This document shows, one piece after another, positions 1-7,836 of a DNA stretch of 64,000 nt. The DNA is from Syntrophotaleaceae bacterium. Lineage in GTDB: Bacteria > Desulfobacterota > Desulfuromonadia > Desulfuromonadales > Syntrophotaleaceae. Both the position numbers and the translations under genes were made by a program. Numbering within the stretch: position 1 is the first letter of the stretch; each line of letters begins with the position of its first letter. Under the pieces are notes generated by a model. It searched no databases. It was not told the DNA's origin and saw nothing but the letters and a program-made list of their open reading frames with translations. The stretch is taken from contig JAWKQB010000001.1 of assembly GCA_041390365.1 (NCBI GenBank), positions 1,426,001-1,490,000 on the forward strand, given 5' to 3'.

Positions 1-959
1 CCGCCCATGATCCCGGCCAGGGCGACCGCGCCCCTGCCGTCGCAAATGACCAGATCGGAGTTTTTCAGGACGCGGGACTGCCCATCGAGGGTCACGAACA
101 CCTGCTCTTCTTCAGCCCGCTTGACAACGATTCGCTTTTCCTGCAGCAGATTGAAATCGAAGGCATGCAGGGGTTGCCCCAACTCCATGAGAATCAGGTT
201 GGTGACGTCGACAACGTTATTAATGGAGCGCATGCCGACGGATTCGATCCGCCGGACAAGCCAATCGGGGGACGGGCCGATGCGCACCCCTTGAATGAGG
301 CGGGCCGCATACCGGGGGCAGAGACCGGGTTCCTCGACGGTAACGGAGGTCAGATCTCCGATCGACGGCCCCTCCTCGACCAGCTCCGGCACAGGAACAT
401 GCAGGGCCCGACCGGTCAGAGCGGAAACTTCCCGGGCGACCCCTGCAAGACTCAGACAATCCGGCCGATTGGGCGTCAACCCCAGTTCGTAACGCACATC
501 CTTGAGTCCAAGAGCCTGAAAGACCGGCTCTCCTACCTTGAGGTCCGTGGGAAGAATCAGGATCCCTTCCGACTCTTCAGCAAGCCCGAGTTCCTTTTCC
601 GAGCAGAGCATCCCCATGGACACCTGGCCGCGAATCTTGGATTTCTTGATTTTAAAATCGCCGGGCAGCACGGATCCGACCTGAGCCAGGGCCACAAAAT
701 CTCCGGTCCGATGATTTTGCGCTCCGCAGACGACCGGAACGGTTTCGGAACCAGTATCCACCTGGCAGAGGGTCAGGCGGTCAGCGTCGGGATGGGGAGC
801 CACCTCGACCAGCCGGGCGACGATGACAGAATCGAGACCGGTGCCTACGTATTCCATGGCGTCGACCTCGAGGCCGGCCATGGTCAGACGGTGACCCAGT
901 TCCTCCGGGGGGAGATCAAAATCGACAAATTCCTTCAACCAGTTGTAGGAGACGATCAT
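1..959 (-). CDS. pheT: Phenylalanine--tRNA ligase beta subunit, 5' part only
   Basis: Beta subunit of the heterotetrameric (alpha2beta2) phenylalanyl-tRNA synthetase, which charges tRNA-Phe in the cytosol. About 319 of the usual ~800 codons are present; the gene runs off the left edge, so the C-terminal part is missing because of the window boundary and not because of mutation. The N-terminus (MIVSYNWLKEFVDFDLPPEE) is typical, followed by the EMAP/OB-type tRNA-binding domain at about residues 40-150 (VAPHPDADRL) and the start of the B3/4 and B5 regions (TPNRPDCLSLAGVAREV; INNVVDVTN). The ATG at 957-959 has AGGA about 9 bases upstream. It lies 54 bp downstream of pheS and is surely cotranscribed with it. 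Confidence 0.97.
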   Translation of the reverse strand, partial: MIVSYNWLKEFVDFDLPPEELGHRLTMAGLEVDAMEYVGTGLDSVIVARLVEVAPHPDADRLTLCQVDTGSETVPVVCGAQNHRTGDFVALAQVGSVLPGDFKIKKSKIRGQVSMGMLCSEKELGLAEESEGILILPTDLKVGEPVFQALGLKDVRYELGLTPNRPDCLSLAGVAREVSALTGRALHVPVPELVEEGPSIGDLTSVTVEEPGLCPRYAARLIQGVRIGPSPDWLVRRIESVGMRSINNVVDVTNLILMELGQPLHAFDFNLLQEKRIVVKRAEEEQVFVTLDGQSRVLKNSDLVICDGRGAVALAGIMG

Positions 960-1013
960 TTATTCAGGTCCTTTATAAAGAAATGTCCCATAAACATTCA
1001 ATTTTATGTCTTT

Positions 1014-2036
1014 TTATTCCTTAAACTGATGGAGAAAACGCAGATCGTTCTCGAAGAAGAGCCGCAGATCGTTGACCCTGTATTTCAACATTGCGATCCG
1101 CTCTATTCCCATGCCGAAGGCGAAACCGCTGTATTTCTGATAGTCGTAATTCACGGCCTTGAAGACCTCGGGATCGATCATGCCGCTGCCCAGAATCTCG
1201 AGCCAGCCGGAATTCTTGCAAACCCGGCAACCGTCCCCGCCGCAGATGACACACTGGATGTCCACCTCGGCACTGGGCTCGGTGAAGGGGAAGAAAGAAG
1301 GCCGGAACCGCACCCCGGTCCCCCGCCCGAAAAACTGGGTGATAAAGGTGGTGAGCACGCCTTTCAGATCGCCAAAGCTGATCCCCCGATCGACCAGGAA
1401 TCCCTCGATCTGATGAAACATTGGAGTGTGGGTCAGGTCGGAATCACGGCGATAGACCGTTCCCGGCGCGATCACACGCACTGGGGGCGCATGCTTGAGC
1501 ATGGTCCGGATCTGCACCGGGGAGGTGTGCGTTCTCAGCACCACATCCTCGGAAATATAGAAAGTGTCCTGCATGTCCCGGGCAGGATGGTCCTTTGGCA
1601 TGTTGAGGGCCGCGAAATTATAAAAATCCATTTCGATTTCAGGACCTTCCGCAATGCCGAAGCCGAGGGAAGAGAAAATTTCGCAAATTTCCTCGGTCAC
1701 CAGGGTGATCGGATGCTTGGAGCCTGAGTTCTGGCGCCGTCCGGGCAGCGTCACGTCGATCCGCTCGCTAGCGAGTCGATTGGCCAGTTCGGCGGCTCTT
1801 ACGGCTTCGGCCCGCTCTTCAAAGAGAGCTTCCAGCTCCTCCTTAATCCGATTGGCCAGCGCCCCGACCGTGGGCCTTTCCTCGGCGGAAAGGCTCCCCA
1901 TGCCTTTCATGACCGCTGTCATCAACCCTTTTTTTCCCAAAAAGCGAACCTTTGCGTTCTGCAGATCGGTCAGGGTCGAAGCTTCCTGCAAGGCGTTGCG
2001 CCCCTCTGCCAGCAAACCTTCGAGTCGTTCTTTCAT
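1014..2036 (-). CDS. pheS: Phenylalanine--tRNA ligase alpha subunit
   Basis: Catalytic alpha subunit of phenylalanyl-tRNA synthetase. The 340-residue product matches the family's usual length. An N-terminal coiled-coil arm (about residues 1-85) is followed by the class II catalytic core. Motif 2 lies around TVYRRDSDLTHTPMFHQIEG, and the C-terminal core contains GMGIERIAMLKY (motif 3). The frame stays open upstream to about 2315, inside rplT. I chose the ATG at 2036 because homologues begin MK-x-L near this point; an alternative ATG at 2054 would add six residues, and neither has a strong ribosome binding site. A Cys cluster (CVICGGDGCRVCKNSG) is the zinc-finger-like insertion found in many PheS proteins. 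Confidence 0.96.
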   Translation of the reverse strand: MKERLEGLLAEGRNALQEASTLTDLQNAKVRFLGKKGLMTAVMKGMGSLSAEERPTVGALANRIKEELEALFEERAEAVRAAELANRLASERIDVTLPGRRQNSGSKHPITLVTEEICEIFSSLGFGIAEGPEIEMDFYNFAALNMPKDHPARDMQDTFYISEDVVLRTHTSPVQIRTMLKHAPPVRVIAPGTVYRRDSDLTHTPMFHQIEGFLVDRGISFGDLKGVLTTFITQFFGRGTGVRFRPSFFPFTEPSAEVDIQCVICGGDGCRVCKNSGWLEILGSGMIDPEVFKAVNYDYQKYSGFAFGMGIERIAMLKYRVNDLRLFFENDLRFLHQFKE

Positions 2037-2091
2037 AGGTAAGTTCGCATCCATAGCACAAAATGAATAAAGGAAGCCGTGCGGCTTCCCA

Positions 2092-2124
2092 AAAAAAAGA
2101 GATGAGGGCGACCCCTCATCTCTT
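2092..2124 (-). terminator. Intrinsic terminator or attenuator between rplT and pheS
   Basis: On the minus strand an 11-bp stem (AGAGATGAGGG with its complement) and a short loop are followed by eight T. A second hairpin (GGAAGCC-GCAC-GGCTTCC, 2072-2089) follows at once. The terminator lies inside the operon, after rplT and before pheS, where E. coli also has the pheST attenuator. Premature termination controlling pheST is an inference. Confidence 0.75.
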
Positions 2125-2137
2125 CTGGTGAAACTCC

Positions 2138-2494
2138 TTACTGAAGCTGGGCCTTGGCTTTTTCCACGACGGCACTGAATCCGGCCGGATCGGCTACGGC
2201 CAGCTGGGCCAGGATCTTGCGGTCCAGCCCGATTTCTGCCTTTTTCAGACCGTGGACCAGGCGGCTGTAGGAGAGTCCGTTGTCCCGGGCGCCGGCGTTG
2301 ATCCGCGCAATCCAAAGGGCGCGAAAATCGCGTTTCTTGACCTTGCGGTCCCGGAAGGCGTACTTGAGGCCGCGATCCACCGCTTCAGTGGCGCTCCGGA
2401 ACAGTTTGCTGCGTGCGCCCCGGTAACCTTTGGCCAGCTTGAGAATCTTGTTTCTTCTGCGTCTCGCTTTGAATCCCCGTTTTACTCTTGGCAT
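2138..2494 (-). CDS. rplT: 50S ribosomal protein L20
   Basis: Binds 23S rRNA early in assembly of the large subunit and, in characterised bacteria, represses its own operon. The 118-residue product starts MPRVKRGFKARRRRNKILKL and is strongly basic, as expected. The ATG at 2494 has AAGGAG six bases upstream; an upstream in-frame start at 2524 lacks this and would add residues not found in L20. It follows rpmI by 105 bp. The spacer contains a short perfect hairpin (TGCGGC/GCCGCA, about 2519-2534) that could serve autoregulation, though this is not shown. Confidence 0.97.
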   Translation of the reverse strand: MPRVKRGFKARRRRNKILKLAKGYRGARSKLFRSATEAVDRGLKYAFRDRKVKKRDFRALWIARINAGARDNGLSYSRLVHGLKKAEIGLDRKILAQLAVADPAGFSAVVEKAKAQLQ

Positions 2495-2599
2495 GCATTT
2501 CTCCTTCGTGTTGATATGCGGCATTGCCGCAGCCGGATCTGAAGGGGGAGACTATTTTCCCCTCAGTTCACGGTCTTGACCAAGATGTCCAGCTGCTCC

Positions 2600-2797
2600 C
2601 TACATGTAAGGGATCAGCTGGGCAATATTCTTTTCATCGACCTTGGCGACCAGTGTGCCCTGGCGCAGGTCCCGCTTTCTTTTGGTGGTCTTCTTGGTCA
2701 GAATGTGGCTGGTAAAAGCCTTGTTCCGACGAATCTTGCCGGAGCCGGTCTTGCGAAAACGCTTGGCGGCGCCGCGATTGGTTTTGATCTTAGGCAT
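2600..2797 (-). CDS. rpmI: 50S ribosomal protein L35
   Basis: Small basic protein of the 50S subunit, 65 residues, the standard length. It begins MPKIKTNRGAAKRFRKTGSG, the L35 signature. The ATG at 2797 is preceded by AGGAGAGGG. The frame extends upstream to 2878, but that extension has no ribosome binding site and no L35 homology. It sits between infC and rplT, the usual infC-rpmI-rplT order, and is presumably cotranscribed with both. Confidence 0.97.
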   Translation of the reverse strand: MPKIKTNRGAAKRFRKTGSGKIRRNKAFTSHILTKKTTKRKRDLRQGTLVAKVDEKNIAQLIPYM

Positions 2798-2890
2798 GAC
2801 AACCCTCTCCTTGTTTTTAAAATCGACCAACGGCAGCAGGGCCGGTTTGCCGTCTCGCCGGCCTGCACCTGCCCGCAACCGTTGTTTTGC

Positions 2891-3406
2891 TTATTTCCTG
2901 CTCGGTGCCACCACCATGGTCATAAAACGCCCGGCCATCCGCGGCGTCATTTCCACCTGGCCGATATCCTTAACGTCTTCGACCATCCGCTCCATGAGCT
3001 TGCGGCCGAACTCGGGATGCGTCACCTCCCGCCCGCGGAACATGACCGTCACCTTGACCCGATTGCCGCTTTCGAGAAATCTTCGAGCATTCTTGAGTTT
3101 GACCAGGTAGTCGTGCTCTTCCGTTTTCGGCCGCATCTTGACTTCCTTGAGCTCGACCTTGGCGGATTTCTTTTTGGCTTCGGCGGCCCGCTTGCTGGCC
3201 TGGTACTTATACTTGCCAAAATCCATGATACGGCAGACCGGCGGATCGGCATTGGGTGAAACTTCGACCAGGTCCAGTCCCCGTTCTTCAGCGGCAGCCA
3301 GCGCTTCGGGCACGGTCAGAATGCCGAGGAGTCCCCCCTCGTCGTCGACAACCCGAACTTCCTTGGCTCGAATGGCGCGGTTGATGCGTGTCTCTTGCTT
3401 AGCTAT
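2891..3406 (-). CDS. infC: Translation initiation factor IF-3, apparent AUA start
   Basis: Binds the 30S subunit, keeps it apart from 50S and checks the start codon and initiator tRNA. It has 171 residues: N-domain to about residue 75 (TRINRAIRAKEVRVVDDEG), basic linker (YKYQASKRAAEAKKKS) and C-domain (KMRPKTEEHDYLVKLKNARR). There is no ATG, GTG or TTG at a sensible place. A strong AGGAGG lies seven bases before an ATA codon at 3406-3404, followed directly by AKQETRINRA, where homologues begin. Rare AUU/AUC/AUA starts on infC are known to allow feedback control by IF-3. The AGGAGG overlaps the TAG stop of thrS, so the two genes are probably translationally coupled. Gene identity is certain; the AUA start is very likely. 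Confidence 0.95.
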   Translation of the reverse strand: MAKQETRINRAIRAKEVRVVDDEGGLLGILTVPEALAAAEERGLDLVEVSPNADPPVCRIMDFGKYKYQASKRAAEAKKKSAKVELKEVKMRPKTEEHDYLVKLKNARRFLESGNRVKVTVMFRGREVTHPEFGRKLMERMVEDVKDIGQVEMTPRMAGRFMTMVVAPSRK

Positions 3407-3417
3407 GGTGACACCTC

Positions 3418-5328
3418 CTATCGATAGTGACTGCACTCGTCCCGCACAAAGCGCACGAACTCGTCGATCGTCACAGGCTCCAGGTTTTTGCCGCTCCGGT
3501 ACCGGGGAGCGACTGTCCCGTTTTCCTTCTCCTGATCGCCGACGACGAGCATATAGGGAATTTTCCCAACCTGCGCCTCGCGGATTTTAAAGCCCAGCTT
3601 TTCGTTCCGCAGGTCTTTTTCAACCCGGATGCCTGCGTCACGCAACTGCTGCCAGACCTGCAAAGCATATTCGGCCTGGTTGTCGGTAACATTGAGGACG
3701 ATGGCCTGCACCGGCGAGATCCATAACGGGAAACTGCCCGCAAAGTGCTCGATAAGCACTCCGATGAATCGTTCGATGGCGCCAAGGATGACGCGATGCA
3801 GCATGACAGGCCGATGTTTTTCCCCATCGGCGCCAATATAGGTCAGATCAAAGCGCTCGGGAAGGGTAAAATCGCACTGGATTGTAGCACATTGCCACCT
3901 TCTGTCAAGAGCGTCCTTGAGCTTGATATCGATCTTGGGACCGTAGAAAGCGCCGTCCCCTTCGTTGACTTCGAACTGCCGCCCGGAGCTTTCGAGTGCG
4001 CCCATCAGAGCGCCGGTGGCCCTTTCCCAGTCAAGATCGCTGCCGATCGATTTTTCGGGGCGGGTGGAAATTTCGATTTCGTACTCGAAGCCGAAGATTC
4101 CCATTACATCCTGCACGAAATTCAGAACACCCTTGATTTCGGCATCCAGCTGTTCCGGGGCACACAGAATGTGGGCGTCGTCCTGGGTGAAGCCGCGCAC
4201 CCGCAGCAAGCCGTGCAGGACCCCCGATTTTTCGTGCCGGTGCACCGTGCCGAGCTCGAAGTAGCGCAGGGGCAGGTCGCGGTAGGACCGCATCTGCGAT
4301 TTGTAGATAAGCATGTGAGCCAGGCAGTTCATCGGCTTGAGGCCGTAACCCTGCCCGTCGACCTCGGTAAAATACATGTTCTCCCGATAATTGTCGAAAT
4401 GCCCCGAGGTCTTCCAAAGATCGGTGCGCAGGATCTGCGGCCCCATCACCAGATCGTAACCGCGCCGCAGATGCTCTTTCCGTTCAAAATCCTCAAGCAG
4501 GGTGCGCAGCAGCGCGCCCTTGGGGTGCCAGATCACCAGACCGGCTCCGGCCTCCTCGTTGAAGGAGAACAGGTCCAACTCCCGACCCAGGCGGCGATGA
4601 TCCCGCTTGCGGGCCTCCTCGAGGCGGGCGAGATAGGCCTTGAGCTCCTTTTTGTCGGGAAAGGCGGTGGCGTAGATGCGCTGCAGCATGGCGTTCTTTT
4701 CGTCGCCGCGCCAATAGGCGCCGGCCACACTGGTCAGCTTGAAGGCCTTGATCAGACGGGTATGCGGCAGATGCGGCCCCCGGCAGAGGTCGACGAACTC
4801 TCCCTGGCGATAGAGGGAAACGGTCGGTTCGTTGATATCCTCGATGATCTCGACTTTGTAGTCCTCTCCCATGGCGCGGAAAATTTCAATGGCTTTTTCG
4901 CGGCTGACAACCTCGCGCACCACGGGCAGACCGGCCTCGGCCAGCTCCTGCATCCGCTTTTCGATCTTTTCGAAATCCTCGGGAGTAAAGGTGTGTTTCG
5001 GACTGTAAAAATCGTAATAGAAGCCGTTTTCGATGGAGGGTCCGATGGTCACCTGAACGTCCCGGCCGTAGAGATCCTTGACGGCGTGGGCCATCAGATG
5101 TGCGGTGGTATGCCGGTAGACGTCCAGACCCTGGGGGGAGTCGAGAGTGATCAGCTCGAGGCGGCAATCCCTGTCGATTTCGGAGGCCAGGTCGACCGGC
5201 TTGCCGTCGATCCGACCGGCCACGGATTTGCGGGCAAGCCCTTCCCCGATCTCTCTGGCAACGTCGAGGACCGAACTTCCCTCGGCGACTTCTTTGACGG
5301 AGCCGTCCGGCAATTCTACTCGCAGCAT
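3418..5328 (-). CDS. thrS: Threonine--tRNA ligase
   Basis: Charges tRNA-Thr in the cytosol. The 636-residue product has the full bacterial layout: TGS domain (about 1-61, MLRVELPDGSVKEVAEGSS), editing domain with the HxxxH site (HTTAHLMAHAVKDLYG, about 73-88), class II catalytic core (motif 2 near RYFELGTVHRHEKSGVLHGL; motif 3 HRVILGAIERFIGVL) and a C-terminal anticodon-binding domain (about 540-636). It is followed 11 bp later by infC and preceded by the tRNA-Val gene and its terminator. The promoter in front of the tRNA is the only obvious one, so thrS may partly depend on readthrough. Confidence 0.98.
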   Translation of the reverse strand: MLRVELPDGSVKEVAEGSSVLDVAREIGEGLARKSVAGRIDGKPVDLASEIDRDCRLELITLDSPQGLDVYRHTTAHLMAHAVKDLYGRDVQVTIGPSIENGFYYDFYSPKHTFTPEDFEKIEKRMQELAEAGLPVVREVVSREKAIEIFRAMGEDYKVEIIEDINEPTVSLYRQGEFVDLCRGPHLPHTRLIKAFKLTSVAGAYWRGDEKNAMLQRIYATAFPDKKELKAYLARLEEARKRDHRRLGRELDLFSFNEEAGAGLVIWHPKGALLRTLLEDFERKEHLRRGYDLVMGPQILRTDLWKTSGHFDNYRENMYFTEVDGQGYGLKPMNCLAHMLIYKSQMRSYRDLPLRYFELGTVHRHEKSGVLHGLLRVRGFTQDDAHILCAPEQLDAEIKGVLNFVQDVMGIFGFEYEIEISTRPEKSIGSDLDWERATGALMGALESSGRQFEVNEGDGAFYGPKIDIKLKDALDRRWQCATIQCDFTLPERFDLTYIGADGEKHRPVMLHRVILGAIERFIGVLIEHFAGSFPLWISPVQAIVLNVTDNQAEYALQVWQQLRDAGIRVEKDLRNEKLGFKIREAQVGKIPYMLVVGDQEKENGTVAPRYRSGKNLEPVTIDEFVRFVRDECSHYR

Positions 5329-5350
5329 GGCGATTACCTTCTCCGCGAAT

Positions 5351-5375
5351 GAAAAGAGGCATCCGGAGATGCCTC
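5351..5375 (-). terminator. Intrinsic terminator after tRNA-Val, before thrS
   Basis: On the minus strand GAGGCATC and GATGCCTC form an 8-bp stem around TCCG, followed by TTTTCATT. It lies between the tRNA 3' end and the thrS start and could either end the tRNA transcript or attenuate thrS. No T-box features were recognised. Confidence 0.7.
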
Positions 5376-5402
5376 AATCGGTTGAGCAGTTGTGGTCATC
5401 GT

Positions 5403-5477
<75 letters not shown>

Positions 5478-5500
5478 ACATCTTCCTACGACGGGCCCAA

Positions 5501-5530
5501 TTTCTATCAAACTAATCCCAGTCATGTCAA
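5501..5530 (-). promoter_or_regulatory. Sigma-70 promoter for tRNA-Val (and possibly thrS)
   Basis: On the minus strand a perfect -35 TTGACA (5530-5525) is separated by 18 bp from TAGAAA (5506-5501). The predicted start lies about 17 bases before the tRNA 5' end. Confidence 0.6.
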
Positions 5531-5643
5531 GCCCTTTTAACAACAGCGCAACTTTTTTTCCTTACCCCTGAGAGTATCCGTTTTCTGGGGTTACAGCAAC
5601 CGTCTTGCGAAATCCGCGGCCGCCGATTTGTGATCAACCTCTG

Positions 5644-7242
5644 TCATCCGGGATGACTTTTGGGGCCCTTGGCCGATTTTCTCGAAACTCTGTTTTTCAA
5701 CAGGCGCCCGGCTTCGCGAGCTTCAGGCAATCCCATGACCAGGCAACCGAATCCGTAGAGAAGACCACCGCCGGCCACGGCGCCCAGAAGGGCGACAGCT
5801 TTTTCGGCCACCTGTCCCGGCTCCTTCCAGACAACGGTGCCGAGAACAAAATAGGCGAATCCGACCATCAGCAGGGTGGGCGGCACCACCCGCAGCAACG
5901 AACCGCTGAGTCGGCCAAGCCCAAGCCGGCCGACCTTGCGTCGCAGAAGCCAGAGCAGCAGCAAGCAGTTGAACACCGAAGACAGGGTCAAAGCGAGAGC
6001 CAGACCGACATGACTCAACCATCCCATGAGGACATAGCCCAAGGCAGCGTTGACAATCAGGGTCCAGAAGGACACCCACACCGGGGTGCGAGTGTCCTTG
6101 AGGGCATAGAAGGTCGGCACCACCACCCTGCTGATCCCGACAAACAGGAGCCCTGGAGCATAGGCCGTCAGGGCGAGAGCGGTCTGACGCACGTCCTGAT
6201 AAAGAAACTCTCCCCGCATGAAAAACAGGCTGAAGACCGGCTCCGCGCACATTATAAGGCCGACCGCGGCCGGCACTGTGATCACTGCGATCAGCACCAT
6301 GACAAAGCGCAGGCTCTCCTTCAGACCACCGCGGTCCCCCGCCACGGCCTGCCGGCTCATGGAGGGCAGCACCGCCTGCGCCAGAGATACGATAAAGATC
6401 CCCTGGGGCAGTTCGAACAGCCGCTGGCCATAATACAGATAGGATACACTCCCTTCCGGCAGAAAGGAAGCCAGCAGCCTGGAAATGACGACATTGATCT
6501 GATAGATGGCGACTCCTGCGATGCCGGGTATCATCAGACGAAAAATCCGACGGACCGCAGGGTGCTGCATATCGAAATCCAACCGAAGCCTGAAGCCCTT
6601 CCGGGCCAGGACCGGAAACTGAACTGCAAACTGCAAAAACCCTCCGAGCAGAACCCCCACGGCAAGGGCAGTCACCGGCACCTCGAACATGGGGGCAAGC
6701 AGAAAGGCGCATGCGATCATGCTGAGGTTCAGCAGGACCGTGGAAAAAGCGGGCAGAAAGTAGTGTCCGACGACATTCAGGATTCCCGTCATCAGCGCGA
6801 GCAGGCTGACAAAGAAGATATAGGGAAACATCAACCGGTTGAGAAAATCGGTCAGTGCCAGTTTGCCGGGAACGGCGGCATAGCCGAAGCCGATCATTCT
6901 GACGATGGCCGGAGAAGCCAGAACCCCGGCCACGACAACTCCCGCCATGACCATGAGCAGAAGAGTCCAGCAGATATTGGCAACCCTGCGCCCTTCGTCG
7001 ATCCCCTGCCGATGCATGACTTCGGAGAAGGTCGGAACGAAGGCGGCGGTCAGAGACCCCTCTGCAAAGAAACGCCGCAGCAGATTGGGAATGGTGAAAG
7101 CCATGAAAAATGCGTCGGTCCCGAAACCGGCACCGAACAGGGTGGCCACCACCATATCCCGCACCAGACCGGCGATACGGCTCAAGGTTGTGGCGGCTCC
7201 CATGACCCCGGTTGCGGTTGTGATGTTTTTTTTCTCCGACAT
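5644..7242 (-). CDS. murJ: Lipid II flippase MurJ (MviN family)
   Basis: Integral membrane protein that moves lipid-linked peptidoglycan precursor across the inner membrane. It has 532 residues, about 14 predicted membrane helices and the family's N-terminal signature (TTLSRIAGLVRDMVVATLFG, then GTDAFFMAFTIPNLLRRFFAEG). It is transcribed divergently from rpsT. Start is the ATG at 7242, MSEKKNITTATGVMGAATTL, with AGGAG some 15 bases upstream, rather far. The lysine-rich C-terminus (KNRVSRKSAKGPKSHPG) is probably a cytoplasmic tail. Confidence 0.95.
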   Translation of the reverse strand: MSEKKNITTATGVMGAATTLSRIAGLVRDMVVATLFGAGFGTDAFFMAFTIPNLLRRFFAEGSLTAAFVPTFSEVMHRQGIDEGRRVANICWTLLLMVMAGVVVAGVLASPAIVRMIGFGYAAVPGKLALTDFLNRLMFPYIFFVSLLALMTGILNVVGHYFLPAFSTVLLNLSMIACAFLLAPMFEVPVTALAVGVLLGGFLQFAVQFPVLARKGFRLRLDFDMQHPAVRRIFRLMIPGIAGVAIYQINVVISRLLASFLPEGSVSYLYYGQRLFELPQGIFIVSLAQAVLPSMSRQAVAGDRGGLKESLRFVMVLIAVITVPAAVGLIMCAEPVFSLFFMRGEFLYQDVRQTALALTAYAPGLLFVGISRVVVPTFYALKDTRTPVWVSFWTLIVNAALGYVLMGWLSHVGLALALTLSSVFNCLLLLWLLRRKVGRLGLGRLSGSLLRVVPPTLLMVGFAYFVLGTVVWKEPGQVAEKAVALLGAVAGGGLLYGFGCLVMGLPEAREAGRLLKNRVSRKSAKGPKSHPG

Positions 7243-7357
7243 GAACAGCTTTAAACTCCTGGCGAAAATGGGAATGAATTATTTTTCATTCCGGAAGTGA
7301 AATAACTATACCCTTGTTTTCTTGCGTCTTTTTTTTGCATTTTAATATTTTCTTATC

Positions 7358-7386
7358 TTGACTGACGGTAGTTTTAATGCTATAAG
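7358..7386 (+). promoter_or_regulatory. Sigma-70 promoter for rpsT
   Basis: TTGACT (7358-7363), a 17-bp spacer and TATAAG (7381-7386) make a good sigma-70 promoter. It gives a leader of about 118 nt before the rpsT TTG start. Confidence 0.65.
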
Positions 7387-7510
7387 GTCAAGCTCAAACC
7401 GTGTTCATGGCAAAAACTGGAGCCGTGAACCGCCCTGCAGAGATTAAAAAAACCCTTTCAGATCAACAAAATCAGCCGGTACCGGCAATTCCCGTATGGA
7501 GGAAAGAACC

Positions 7511-7774
7511 TTGGCCAATCACAAATCAGCCGTCAAAAGAAACAAGCAGGCGACCGTCCGCAACCTTCGCAACACTCATGTCCGTTCCACCATGCGAACC
7601 CTGGTGAAACAGGTCCGCACCGCCGTTTCCACCGGAGACGCCGAAACGGCCCGCCAGGCCCTCAGCCGAGCCATCCCCTTCATCGACAAAGCGGCGACCA
7701 AAGGTGTCATTCACAAATCCACCGCCAGCCGCAAGATTTCCCGGCTCAACAAGTTGGTGAACTCGCTCTCCTGA
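7511..7774 (+). CDS. rpsT: 30S ribosomal protein S20, TTG start
   Basis: Primary 16S rRNA-binding protein of the small subunit. The 87-residue product begins (M)ANHKSAVKRNKQATVRNLRN, the classical S20 start. The initiator is TTG at 7511 with GGAGGAAAG seven bases upstream; an in-frame ATG at 7496 would add five residues and lies before this ribosome binding site. E. coli rpsT also uses UUG, where it weakens initiation and takes part in feedback control. Single-gene transcript ended by the hairpin at 7802-7836. Confidence 0.96.
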   Translation: MANHKSAVKRNKQATVRNLRNTHVRSTMRTLVKQVRTAVSTGDAETARQALSRAIPFIDKAATKGVIHKSTASRKISRLNKLVNSLS

Positions 7775-7801
7775 GGGGTCGGAAGACATACGCCAGGCAA
7801 C

Positions 7802-7836
7802 AAAAGGGGCTGCAAAAGCCCCTTTTGTCATTTTTT
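7802..7836 (+). terminator. Bidirectional intrinsic terminator between rpsT and holA
   Basis: AAAAGGGGCT and AGCCCCTTTT form a 10-bp stem with a GCAAA loop. On the plus strand TTTT-GTCA-TTTTTT follows. The A-rich left side supplies a T-tract for the converging holA transcript. Confidence 0.85.

Noticed and set aside
165..1727. Long plus-strand open frame opposite pheT/pheS
   Set aside because: Antisense shadow of GC-rich genes with strong homology on the minus strand; no ribosome binding site and no recognisable protein.
3745..5352. Plus-strand frame opposite thrS
   Set aside because: Antisense of thrS; no start site or family resemblance.
5605..7254. Plus-strand frame opposite murJ
   Set aside because: Gln/His-rich translation typical of a shadow of a membrane-protein gene.
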